This document shows, one piece after another, positions 37,524-49,094 of a DNA stretch of 64,000 nt. The first letter of the stretch is position 1; every line of letters starts with the position of its first letter. Location of the stretch: assembly GCA_029945375.1 (NCBI GenBank), contig CM057058.1:2294001-2358000 (forward strand), in the 5' to 3' direction. Made by a program: the position numbers and the translations under genes. The notes under the pieces are model-generated. The model had not been told where the DNA came from. It did not search any database and saw nothing but the letters and a program-made list of their open reading frames with translations. The DNA is from Agaricus subrufescens. Lineage: Eukaryota > Basidiomycota > Agaricomycetes > Agaricales > Agaricaceae.

Positions 37524-38203
37524 TTAACGCAGACCAGCCGCTCTAAGTTTTCGATCGACCTTTGTTTTCCAGCTAGCATATACACCGTCACCAGGGTGGG
37601 GGTTATACTGGCACACCTGAAAAAGGACGAGCTGTTCTTGGAAACCAGGGTTGATCCAAATGGTCTCACGAGCTGAGGACATATGAGTTACCGGACCCGG
37701 ACTGTCAAAAACGAAAACAATCACCTCGCCTCACTATTTCCGTTGCGTCGGTTGCTCCTAGACGGCGGGCCCACATGACTATGACATAAATTAACAGCAA
37801 TCAAGTGTAGAAGCGAAGGCGGCCTTACCATAAGCGACAACAGCAGCTGCACCTCTGGAGATACCCCTAACGCTGTGAACCAGCACAGTACCGCCGGACG
37901 TCAAGGCATGATGAATAAACTGGCAAATTGCGGGAAGATGAATCAAGATATCCGCATATTCGATATCTTCTATGTTGATTCTCTTGTGGCAGATACCAGA
38001 TGCTGGTACCTCGGCTGGTATCTCGTCGTTACACACAGACAATATATGTGTGATACGTCTTTCAGTCAAAGTTCTGGTCGAGCGTGCAGCAAGTAAACTA
38101 GAGCAACGGTCAGAAAGGTTGGAAAAATATGCAGGTGAGCTACGAACTTTCCGAGGAAGAGCTTGTTATCGATGATGGCTTCTACGTTTCTTACTTGGGC
38201 CAT
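37524..38203 (-). CDS. Dual-specificity phosphatase-like protein with altered active site (probable pseudophosphatase)
   Basis: Exons join to MAQVRNVEAIIDNKLFLGN, LAARSTRTLTERRITHILSV, ILIHLPAICQFIHHAL and GTVLVHSVRGISRGAAAV, then VMWARRLGATDATEIVRRA and ETIWINPGFQEQLVLF, ending LRAAGLR. This is the full dual-specificity phosphatase layout. The signature HCx5R[S/T] reads HSVRGISRG: the nucleophilic Cys is Ser (codon AGC, one base from TGC) and the Ser/Thr after the Arg is Gly. The P-loop Arg is retained. The frame is otherwise intact across three introns, so this looks like a binding-only pseudophosphatase rather than a decayed gene. Confidence 0.8.
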
Positions 38204-39467
38204 TTTTTTGCTCGCGAGTTTTGAATCTCTGGCTTGAATGAACTGCTGAGGTCCTGAAAGCCATAGCAATCGAACGCTCCCTTCTTGTACTCATCCTCCA
38301 AGGCGGCAAGTACGGCTATTGAGATCTACGGGAGACAACTCATCCCGTTGTCCCTTGCTGCATAGAGGATGTCGAAGGGCCATTCTACGTAGAGACAGTA
38401 AAGCAGTGCCAGATACGCTACAGCGAATATGGGGTCGGATTACCGGTGAACTAAAAGCGGTGTCCACGTGCCTTGGATGACGTTGAAGGGAAGCTTGATA
38501 ACAAACAGATCTGGGATCGGAGCACACCAACATTCTTGCTGGTCCCTGGGCCGCCCACGTGTTGCTCCGTTGCTGCAAAGACGCCCCGGAGCGCCTTCGT
38601 CGACCATGGCAGTGCCACTTGGGCGGATTATGTCAGTGACTCCCTCCTAGGCGACCACAATCGGTACCGCGCTGTGCGCCTTCTCCTTCCATTTCAGGCC
38701 TCGAATCTCCAGGCCGCTTGCGAGCCAGCTGTCAGGGCGTTCCATGAATCGGAGTTGCAATAGAGTTGTATGACACTCCTTCACTTGAAAAGGTGTAGTG
38801 TAGAAGTCGTCCCATTCGTCCTTTACAGCCGGATACCTTCACAAAATGCCTTGAAGCGCGGATGTCGCACTATGGAATGAACCCGCACTCATTTACCAGC
38901 CTTCTTCCGATGGAACGATGAAGGCTGGATTATTCGAGGGAGACTTAACTTCAGAGACACACAAACCGGCTTTCCGGCTCGACTCCAGCCCGTTAACCAT
39001 GAAATACCCGAGCTTCACCGCGTAACGAGCAGAGGCAGGCTTTAGGCATTAATGTTTAAAACGCTCGACAATCAATGATTTTGCAGTCTAACACCTCGTG
39101 CCCCCCGTGCTCGCGTTGTAGAGACGATAAGCCGCAGGAACACGCGGTTCAGGGATGGAGGAGAACGGAGAGGGAGGACGAGTGAAACTGACTCCTTTCA
39201 TTTGTGATTGGATGAAGCATGCTTCAAGTTCTGTTTTGGCAAAAGTACGCAGGACCCTCCACCTATTATGACCAAAGTTGCCATATAAGGGCAGAACAAA
39301 AGTTTCCCAGAATCACCGCTGCCAGATCGTGCAACGAGGTGTAAACGAGGTCTGTTATATAAGCCTGACAGTTGCTGTGGTGGGTTAGGGCGTGAATTTG
39401 CTATTAAAACATTGTCACCGTGACTGGAGCGAAGAACTGCTATCCTCTAACCTCCACCCCGATCACA
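38204..39467. other. 1.26-kb divergent intergenic region with weak orphan frames
   Basis: A frame at 38473-38763 (about 96 codons, reading DNKQIWDRSTPTFLLVPGPP) is the longest, but it has no recognised homology and no clear splice partners. The remainder has no repeat or RNA signature that I can see. The right end carries a TATA-like element for the next gene. Confidence 0.4.
39355..39363 (+). promoter_or_regulatory. TATA-like element upstream of small basic-protein gene
   Basis: The sequence TTATATAAG lies about 105 bp before the start codon at 39468, a plausible distance for a strong fungal promoter. It is assigned by sequence only. Confidence 0.4.
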
Positions 39468-40045
39468 ATGAAGATTGAATGGGCCTCCCATGTAAGTGCT
39501 TCTTCTTTGGTACGTCACGCGAACCGCTGATATTCGATCAGTTCGCTCCGGATGGTCGTAGGCGCCAACCACCGCCATCTACCATTCACGGTTGGATTGC
39601 GAAGTGGAGAGGTACATTCATGGGAAGTGAACATGTCCGAAATAAAGTCGGTCGCTTCTCCAACTTATCGCATGAATTAGTTTTTTGACTCAAGCATTAG
39701 GGTATGGCAGAGATGCGCAAGGCTTCTGCTTTTCGGAGAGCCCGGAAGAGGTACGAACAGAAGAAGGCGGAAAAACGAGGCGGTAGTGGCATACTATCTC
39801 TATTTCGCCGTAGTAGTAGTAAGCCATCAGTTAGAAGACAACCGACTCATCGCTCGACTCGATCCCGACCTTCGACTTCACGACCTTCTCATTCTCGTAG
39901 CAAGAGCACTGGTCATCGTCCAAACACGTCTCGCCAACCTAGCGCAAACCTTAAGCCTCACTCTAACTCACAACGGCGGCCACCTCATACCCAACCTCTT
40001 GCACGGCGAGAAACGAGCACTCGTCGACCCTCTGGCCGTCGCTGA
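39468..40045 (+). CDS. Small, very basic Arg/Ser-rich protein of unknown function
   Basis: Three exons (39468-39491, 39542-39646, 39701-40045) sum to 474 nt (157 residues). It begins MKIEWASHFAPDGRRRQPPP, then a short central block HGWIAKWRGTFMGSEHVRNK and RKASAFRRARKRYEQKKAEK. The C-terminal half is a disordered Arg/Ser/Thr/Pro/His region with almost no acidic residues. No signal peptide or membrane helix is present. The basicity suggests nucleic acid or membrane-surface binding, but this is inference. Clean splice borders and the whole codon total support a real gene. Confidence 0.6.
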
Positions 40046-40575
40046 ATCTTGTATACTGAGTGCTGAGCACTTTTCAAGATGATGATATATATTGTATCTC
40101 ACTAGAGCTTTCGCATATTTATTATGGATGTATTATTTGAATTATTTGAGTGCTCATAGGAGCACCTGTGAATACAGACCATTTAAACCGGAATAGACCC
40201 CCCTGTTGATAAATTTGGCAGCTGCTTGAGGGTGTGGCGGTAGTAAACGTCACGGAACGGAATGGAAGGTGAAAAGGATTGACTTTAAGGCTTGCGGCCC
40301 GAAGTGCCAGGTGATCATAAGGCGAGACCGGGAGTGTAAGAGAGACAAGACTATGCTTCCTTGCAGCGAAACTGATCGGGTGAAGATGTTGTATCACCTA
40401 TCATAGATTTGGTAGTAGTTTTATTGAAGTATGAGGCTGAGTAATTGAATCGGTAACAGGAAGGTGTCTCTCGGGTAAGGGAGCCGTGTGTCGACAATGG
40501 GGTGCAAATCGACGACGAAGTTTTCCAGAAAAGAATAGGTTTATACTTCCATCGGGTAAGAGCATACGCCATCCA
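40046..40575. other. Convergent intergenic region, no gene recognised
   Basis: This lies between the stop of the small basic-protein gene and the stop of the DUF3245-like gene. It holds only short frames and probably carries the 3' UTRs and terminators of both genes. Confidence 0.5.
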
Positions 40576-41494
40576 TTATGGACGCTCGGTCAACGGTTTC
40601 CCGACATCCTGTGACGGTTTTTTCTTCTTCCTCCGTTTCCGCTTCTTTTTGGGTGAAGAGTTTACCTTCTCGGCTTCGGCCTGTTCTTCGTTCGGTGAAC
40701 CTCCCAGATTCAATAGAGGTCGATTAATAAGTTCAGCATGATGTGCAGGGGTTAATAGCGGGGTTGCTGGAGGAGAAGCACCGATAATTTTCTTTACCGG
40801 TGGGGAAGTTGGAGTTGGGGTTGACTGCGTAGGTGATTGGAGATATACACCAGAGACTTTGGAAGAAGGGGAAGAAATCTTGTCGCCAGTAGCGGGCGAC
40901 GAGTTGGTTAATATTTGAGCTGGCGTGTCGTGCGGAGCCTTGACGACAGTGGTAGTTGGTTTAGACTGCGAAGTCATGGTATGGGTGGCCACAGCTTTTG
41001 CTTGCGTTGTAGATCCTCCGTTGAACTTTTCTTCCTTTCCCTTCTTTGGAGTAATACCAAAAGGGTCCTTCCGAGCTTTTTTCTTTATCGCGCCAGCGCG
41101 GCTCTCTTCTTCATCATCTGAGGGAAGTGGTGCAGAGTCCGTATTCTTTGCCTCTCGTTGGCGTTTTTGTCCTCTGTCTAGTTTATTTTTCAGTTTCGCC
41201 GCTTCACGAGCTAGACTCTGTGTTTCAGGTACAGGTGCACCTACGCCCAGTCTGATAATATAAGTCCCGGCCTCAGAAAAAAACTGTCATCGTGGTCAAA
41301 GATATAGCATACCTCGCTGGACGGCGCATATACTCTTTTATTTCACTTTCCAAGTCACTTTGCCTACCACTTTTCGAAAATTGCGTAGGCTGAACCCAAG
41401 AGGTTACAAGGTTCTGCGCAAATGACATGGAGAGATCAATTTGGGCTTGGAGATCCTGCAAGTCGATCGCGTCCTCTTGTTCTTGCGCTGCCAT
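40576..41494 (-). CDS. DUF3245-like nuclear protein
   Basis: Two exons separated by intron 41252-41312 give 285 residues. The N-terminus has a helical block (LQDLQAQIDLSMSFAQNLVTSW) and, after splicing, MRRPARLGVGAPVPE followed by a Lys/Arg-rich segment (KLKNKLDRGQKRQRE). The middle is Ser/Thr/Pro-rich and the C-terminus has a strong lysine cluster (PKKKRKRRKKKK), a likely nuclear or nucleolar signal. The layout resembles the fungal DUF3245 family, whose function is not established as far as I know. It is divergent from the Gemin2-like gene, with about 220 bp between starts. Confidence 0.55.
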
Positions 41495-41717
41495 GCTTAA
41501 TGCAATAAATATACGCTAGCGGCCAAATAGGTTGTTCGGAAACAGAAGACTTTTGAGTTTCACCAGCGCATGGCGGTGATCTGGTGGGACAGGTCAATGA
41601 TTTGTTTGTCCTCGTCTATCACCTTTGTGACTGAATTGAGATACTCGTGATGGACGTCTGCTAACCTGGCCTCTCCGTCCACCGTCCTCAAGCTTCAGCT
41701 CTTCTGTTCTGAGCTGT

Positions 41718-43111
41718 ATGGTAGCATTCAAAAGAAAGTTCGATGAAATAGAGGACTCTGATTCCGAGGAACCGACATTTGGCAAACAGATCCTACCTGT
41801 AGCGGATTTGCCGGACGACTTCAATGCGGAACCCCAAGATGGCATGCAATACCTCTTTACTGTCCGGTAAAAAATACTCGACGTCTTACTTGACCGCACA
41901 TACTGAGTTTCAGTGTTCCAGTCGCGATGCGAGAACGCTCCCCCAATTCACTCGTGTTATGAACCCATACGAGACGGCTACGGAAACCTCCCCTCAACAA
42001 CCTTCCTGTCAGGACCCCCATCCTGGACTGCCATCCGTTGAGTGGAGAACACTCACAGAATCTCGCTGGAAAAACATTCGCAAGGTTTGTTGAATAACTC
42101 ATAGACCGACAGCTGTGCTAAATTCCAACGTAAGAATTTCAACCAGCCAACAATTGCAACCTATCAACCAATCTCCCAACGACCCTCAATGCCTGAAAAG
42201 GGAGAACGAGATCGCTGGTGGGATTTCCTCTCAGGCAAACCGGAGTCCGTTTGGAATATTCCACCTCTCAAAAAAAAGGGCAAAACCAGGTTGCGGCACC
42301 AACACTGCGAAAATTTTGTTCAAGGTAAAATGCGTGCTTGGGGCAATGAAGAACAGCCATCTGGTGACTTTGGAGAAATTGAAAGCGGGCATCTTGACCC
42401 TGATGTCAAGGATCAAGGAAACATCCGTGGTGATCCAGAAATGCATGGCGGAGTCATGGCTAAAGATGGAACTAAAGATTCATCGAAGGATCAAGTTCCA
42501 AACTTCTTGTCCACATTTTTGGAGACGGCGGTTTCTTCTAGTTCCGCCGTCCCCGCCGCGGAAAATGATTTGCCAGCTACCGCCCCAGAAATTGTTTCAG
42601 AACAGGAACCACCCACTCCACGAGAACCATATCCCAAGTTATTGAAGCATATTGACGAGGTCTTCGCATTTATTATCAATGTTAGCCCCATTTCTGATTA
42701 TTTGTGTAGCGCATGGCATTGCATCTGCTTATGTATTTCACCCATTGGATCAATCTCTATCTTCGCAGTCCAGAATCGCCCACGTATCGCCCGACAGCTT
42801 CTCATGCTCGATGGATATTTGTTCTTTTACTCCGGATCGATGACTATATTTCACCTGATGATATGAACCTTTTACGCAACCTTGCTCGTGCCTGCTTGGC
42901 TCTCATCAAACACCTTGCATCGAAGCGCACGACGAGTCTCCCCTGTTCCGACTCGTCGGCGGCGGACGCACGGACCGGAGAACGATTCATGAGCGAACAG
43001 GCATGTTGGATCATTATCTCTGCCATTGTCGGTGTCTGGAGCCAACATGACCTTTGGACAGATGCCGAAGCTGTTCTTACGAGCATTGAGCCAACAGCTT
43101 CCAGCCGATGA
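41718..43111 (+). CDS. Gemin2/SIP1-like snRNP assembly factor
   Basis: ATG 41718 (MVAFKRKFDEIEDSDSEE). Exons join to YLFTVRRDARTLPQFTRV, WRTLTESRWKNIRKNFNQ and WWDFLSGKPESVWN. After a disordered acidic stretch comes a helical C-terminal domain (RMALHLLMYFTHWINLYL, SHARWIFVLLLRIDDYISPD, SEQACWIIISAIVGVWSQHDLW). This N-terminal R-x-x-A-x-x-x-P block plus C-terminal helical domain is that of Gemin2/SIP1 (Brr1 in yeast), which holds the Sm pentamer during snRNP assembly. Introns lie near 41868-41928, 42086-42136 and 42663-42709. Confidence 0.75.
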
Positions 43112-43171
43112 CATACATTTGCTTCGATTACATTTCATATGTGTAATGATAATGGTACAGAGTGATAAACA

Positions 43172-44290
43172 TCACGCCATTGCGTCTCCTTCAGTGATCC
43201 CTCGGCGAGGTTCTCGGACCATCTGTGAAAATTTGTGTAAACAGGGCTGTGGGTCAACACGGAACACGGAATGATGTTCTTACGATCTTTATGACGACAG
43301 GATCTTTATGCCAGTCGGGATTATCATTTCCAATTAAAACCGTGTCGATAACCTTATATCCATGAAACAAGTAAAAGCTCGTATTCTTCTCATTGGTGGA
43401 TTGCAGCCAGATAGCACGATCTGTCAAATCTCCCTGGAGTCACGAAGAGGCGCACACACAGCGGTTGAGACATGACAGTTTAATAGCATCGAGCGAGGAC
43501 GCACCAAAGTCCCGATGGATTCAACGAGCGCGCCTCCGTATCCCCACCCCTGACTGGCGGGTTCGGTGGCTAAAGTGTCAATGTAGAGCATCTGTTTCAC
43601 TCGATCGCCAAGCGACCTGGCGACTGCGGTTTTGACTTTCGTTTCAACTTCAGCCGCGCGCTAAATTTCTCAGTCAGCAGATTGCAACATATGATATTTC
43701 GTGACGCCCACTTACTTTTCTCTCTTCATTTCGAGTCAGCAGTTGAAAAAGTTTACTGATGTGTCTGGCTACCCAAACAATGCAGTGATCAAACAGCGTC
43801 TCTGGGCTGTTGGGGACGGTGCTATAGTAAAGGGTCTGTAAATAAACTGCCAACGCGGCGCTGAGCTCTGACGGACCAAAAGATGACAGATGTTCCAGCG
43901 TCGACGGTGAGCGCCACTTTACGCCTTTTCCAGTAGGCCATGACGCAGAACATAACTATTTGCGTCCCCGTCTTGACTTCGGGTGTTTGCTCACGATTCT
44001 AGACAACATGGATATCAGGGTTGAGTTCTCTTTAAAGAATAGTGTCCAAAGAAACTAACGTTATCAATGTAACGCAGGACGGGATCTTTCTCGAAGGCAT
44101 CAACCCAGGTTCGGCTGGCCTTCTTCAGGTGTGCTATAGGGCCTATGGGTACTGAACATGCCTGTGCGCCTGATTACATACCGTATGCCAGCGGAGTTAC
44201 GATCGGTGAAATCAGGCATCCCGTCTCTGGTTGTGAGCCTGAATCTGTGGCATTGGTTTCCTGATTTTCATCGGACTCACGAAGCTGCAT
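43172..44290 (-). CDS. GNAT-family N-acetyltransferase
   Basis: This gene is fragmented into short exons. ATG 44290 opens MQLRESDENQETNATDSG, then HLKKASRTWVDAFEKDPVLR, QIVMFCVMAYWKRRKVALTV, PETLFDHCIVWVARHISKLF, RSLGDRVKQMLYIDTLATEPA, SQGWGYGGALVESIGTLGDL and AIWLQSTNEKNTSFYLFHGY, ending at 43172. MLYIDTLAT is the central GNAT strand and QGWGYG fits the acetyl-CoA motif Q-x-x-G-x-G. The family is widely expanded in mushroom fungi with unknown substrates. The middle splice (around 43830-43890) is my reconstruction and could shift slightly. It converges on the Gemin2-like gene. Confidence 0.75.
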
Positions 44291-45099
44291 GATTGCTGGG
44301 CAGTAGCGTGGAATAATTGGGGGAACTGGCGCTGAAGGTCACCTTTTGTTCCTTTCTGCTTGATTCCGCAGTCTGATGTATCAGGCTGCGCATTCCAGGA
44401 AAAAGGAAAAAGTAGTTGATTTTTATCCGGATAACAAATAATTCACAACAAGTTTTATTCAAGTAGAAGCACTTCGGATCAAGGCAGAGTGTGTCGAGCG
44501 ACTGCGCAGTAGCTTGTGGTGCGTCGTCGCGTGCTTGAAAATAGGTATGACATTTTGGCCGTCCAGCCGTAGCCGTAGAAAGATCGGCTTTGAAGGCAAG
44601 GTACATGGACCATTTTTAGGATAACATTGCGACACAAGTGCATTCCAGGGCAGGAGCCTCCCAGTAGAAGAAATCTGCATATCACCGCTGAGTGGAATTA
44701 GTCCAAGAACACCCGTAGCGAAAGCGTGAAGTCGGCTCGAGATGAAGGGGAACCGAAAAACACAGTAACGTATGGTATCCACGAGTCAGAGACGATGGTT
44801 TTATGATTTGTCGTAATGGGGAAGAGGACCAGCGATGTTTGAGTAGTCATTTATCGGGAGTTGCATTTGATGAAGGGCCAAGGTTTCATTGGCAGGTAAG
44901 GCGCTGATAGATGAACAGGGGTTTGGCACGCGTTGAACATATTTAGCGTAATGCTAATTTATGATTGGACGGAGTGATCAAAGTCGTGGGACTAAAAAGT
45001 CGCGCTAAGAATCTTGACAGGTTCTCGAGCCGTTTTCAGTCAATCCCCACCCTCTTTTTTTCTTTCCCCTCGCCTCCCACTGCCCTCTTTCCAGCTGCC
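44291..45099. other. Divergent intergenic region, no gene recognised
   Basis: The region lies upstream of both the acetyltransferase and the wall-protein gene. Minus-strand frames near 44277-44782 have no recognised homology and no clear introns, so I do not call them. It probably contains both promoters. Confidence 0.45.
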
Positions 45100-45817
45100 A
45101 TGCGCTCCCTTGCTGTTGCCCTCTCCCTTGTTGCCACCGTCTGTGCATACAGCGTTAGCCAACCCAGTGGTGGGATGGGCTGGACAAACGTTGGCCCACA
45201 ACCGTGAGTACCACCTTTTCATGCCTCCCCGCCGTTGTTGAAGTGTTTGCAATGGCTAGTCTTACCTGGCAGCGGGTTGATACCGACCCAACCAACTTCA
45301 CAGTCGTTCTCACCAACCAGGTATGCGAGTGCACGTTGTCCGGCTTGACACCTTCAACTAACCGCCCCTTTAGGACCGCTCAGTTTTGCCTCAGGACCAG
45401 GTTTTAATTGCTCAACAGGATGGCGTTGGTCAAACTAAAGCCTCCTGCAATCCCCCTAGCGGAGGTTGGCCCACTGGAAATCACTTTAGAGTCAATCTTG
45501 TCAAGGATGTCGAACACCAGAGTACCATACTGGCTCAGTCTGACGAGTTCCCAATCAAGGCACCCAATACCACCACGTCGAGTGTTCTGAACATTTCTCC
45601 AACCCAACCGTGAGTACTACAGTCAGTGACACGTGCAAAGCTGATCTTTTTATAAATTAGGCCGCCAACCGGTCAAGCCCCTCCACCTGCAATGACAACC
45701 GACAACGCTCCTGATGCTTCAGTCACTCCCCAGGAACCTAATGGTGCTGCCGCCATTGGCGCCAACGCTGCCATTCTGACTCTTATTAGTGGCGCTGTTG
45801 CATTTTTCGCCGCCTAG
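45100..45817 (+). CDS. Kre9/Knh1-like Ser/Thr-rich GPI-anchored wall protein
   Basis: Four exons (45100-45203, 45260-45320, 45374-45609, 45661-45817) total 558 nt (185 residues). A signal peptide (MRSLAVALSLVATVCAYS) is followed by QPSGGMGWTN, LTWQRVDTDPTNFTVVL and HFRVNLVKDVEHQSTILAQSDEF, the beta-sandwich of the Kre9/Knh1 N-terminal family. The C-terminus is a Pro/Ala/Ser spacer and a hydrophobic tail (AAILTLISGAVAFFAA), typical of GPI attachment. It is probably an extracellular wall or beta-glucan-associated protein. Confidence 0.85.
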
Positions 45818-45991
45818 GGACTATCTTACGCATCCCTATCTCGCTCAGCTGGTGCTTTCTTGAATCTGCTATGGGACACGGACATTATATACGAGTTCAT
45901 TGCCTTGACGGATACCCCTTGCTCGCCGTAGCATTATGCCAGGCTTGAATCACTTCCTCACAGTCATGCTACACATTCTGTATGTAAACAG

Positions 45992-47637
45992 TTAATTACG
46001 TTTAACGGCGCCCCACCACCCCAATCCAGCAAGACCTCCGAGAATGATGACCACTGCTGGAGGGAAATGGTACCATTCCACAAGTGTAAAAGTTGTGGCT
46101 GTCACCAGTAACCACCAGGGCTCAGTTGCCAAGCTGATCCCTTGGTTCTGAGTTGGTGTCAGATACCCGACCTGCCAGATACGGTAAACAGCAGTATAAA
46201 CGAAACCGACTGCAGCTGCGTTGACTCCTCTTAATAGGCTGGTAATAAATCTTTTTTTTCTGAGTCTGCGCCATAAGCCTTGAAATGCAATGCACAACCA
46301 AATGCCCGGAGTGAATATACCCAAAAATCCAAGCATTGCACCGAAGAAGCTTTTCGCTGGTGTATAACCGTTCAACGCGAGTGATAATGAACCCAAATAA
46401 ACTGCAAAGCAAAAATTGGGCCCCGGGAACGCTTGGGCGATGGCGAGACCCAGAATAAAGTCTCGAGGGGTCACCCACCCTGGCTGCACGACGTATTCTC
46501 GAAGAAGAGGAATAACGACTGGACCACCACCAAATATGATCGTGCCTGCCAAGAACATGTTGTTGAAGAGAGCGAGTGACAGAGGGGGGTGGGATAGACC
46601 GCTACGTAGGCCAATTAGAGCAGAGAAGATGATCAAGAAGAGAGCGAGCAAAATTATGCCCGTTGTAACGGAGATGCCGTATTTTGAATTGTCTACTGAC
46701 GGTTGAAGGGGACCTTGATCAGTATTGATTTCCGCGTTGTCTGTGAGGGTTGAAAGTGGGAAAGATGGGACAGATTTGGCACTGGTGCGACCCAGCGTAC
46801 GTCGCTGGACCGAGTCTGGATTGTGATCGTCCTCATTCTTTCTCGATACTTCCATGATCTCAGGGTCTTCCGAATTATCTTCCCTTCCAGGGTTCGCTAC
46901 CGTAACTTTCCGCCTTCTAAGACGTCTCTGGATGTTCGGGAGATAGATGTCCCAGAAGACAGTCACTATACTCGCCCCCACAAGGAGGATGGGAAAGTAC
47001 CACAGGGCATTATACAGTAATCCAGCACATCCACCGAAGACGACAAGGGCGCGTGTGAGTTTGTCCGTAATGGCCTTTCGCGACAGCTGGATGGCAGCTA
47101 GAGAAATAACTCCAACTGTTGCTGCGTTCAGACCGGACAGAAAGGCGTAAACGGGGGTGGGGAGAGTCTCTTTGAGCCGATGTACACCTAGGGAGAGGCC
47201 ATACATTCCTATGGCACTTGGTAAGGACCAAGCGAGAAATACTGCCAAAGCCGGAATGTATCCAGCATGTATGCACACAATTGAAACAAGCATCTTAGTA
47301 GAGGCAGGCCCTGGAAGAGCCTGAGCAAGTGCAAACGTCTCCTGGAACTGTTGCGTTTCTTCATTAAACTTGCAGCACTGAGAGCGAAAAAATAACGCAC
47401 AGTCTGCTCGTCTATCCAAGGGGTCTTACCCATTCCATCGACGAACCTGCGATGTAAGATCTGAAAATGGACTGGAGGTCCACCAAATGCCGTGAATCCT
47501 AGATCGTAAGTCCTCGCAAGGACATCAAGGAGCCGATTCTTCAGTTTGTGCGGGCCTAAATCAGGCTGTAATTCTCGGCTATCCCTAGCCCTCCGAATCG
47601 AGTGTCGAATCATGGCATAGAGAGCCGATACGGACAT
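45992..47637 (-). CDS. CHR-family (chromate ion) transporter
   Basis: Start at 47637 (MSVSALYAMIRHS). One intron near 47368-47420 joins PWIDEQT to FQETFALAQALPGPASTKML. Both halves carry the CHR signature: FTAFGGPPVHFQ and ALPGPAST in the first, GTIIFGGGPVVIPLL and AQAFPGPNFCFAVYLGS in the second. About ten hydrophobic segments flank a hydrophilic central loop (46700-46900). Long-chain CHR proteins export chromate in bacteria; fungal members are rarely studied, so the substrate is uncertain. It converges with the wall-protein gene. Confidence 0.9.
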
Positions 47638-47933
47638 TCCGTCTTTTTCTGAACCGAAGATTTGTTGTTGCGTTTGAGGCGTGTGTTAGACGTTTCCTGG
47701 ACTAGGTGTCCGGTGTCCACGCTCCATTGCCAGCATCGTCTGTGAATGTGGCCATTCGGTATGAATATGGCGTCAGTGGGCCACGCACGTGCGATCCTTA
47801 AAACGATCCCGAGCCTTTTTTAGAGACAATACTGACTTCTCACCATAAGCTGGATGCCGGATGTAACCGCTAGAGATGTGAAACAAATCATCACAAAATC
47901 AATTCTTCCGATTTATCTTATCTCGGAGACCTG

Positions 47934-49064
<1,131 letters not shown>

Positions 49065-49094
49065 ATTTTCCAAAGTGCCGTTGTATCTTTTACG

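Noticed and set aside
44277..44782. Minus-strand frames with a hydrophobic start (MDTIRYCVFRFPFISS)
   Set aside because: No continuing exons, no recognised domain and part of the region is the start of the acetyltransferase gene; support is too weak for a gene call.
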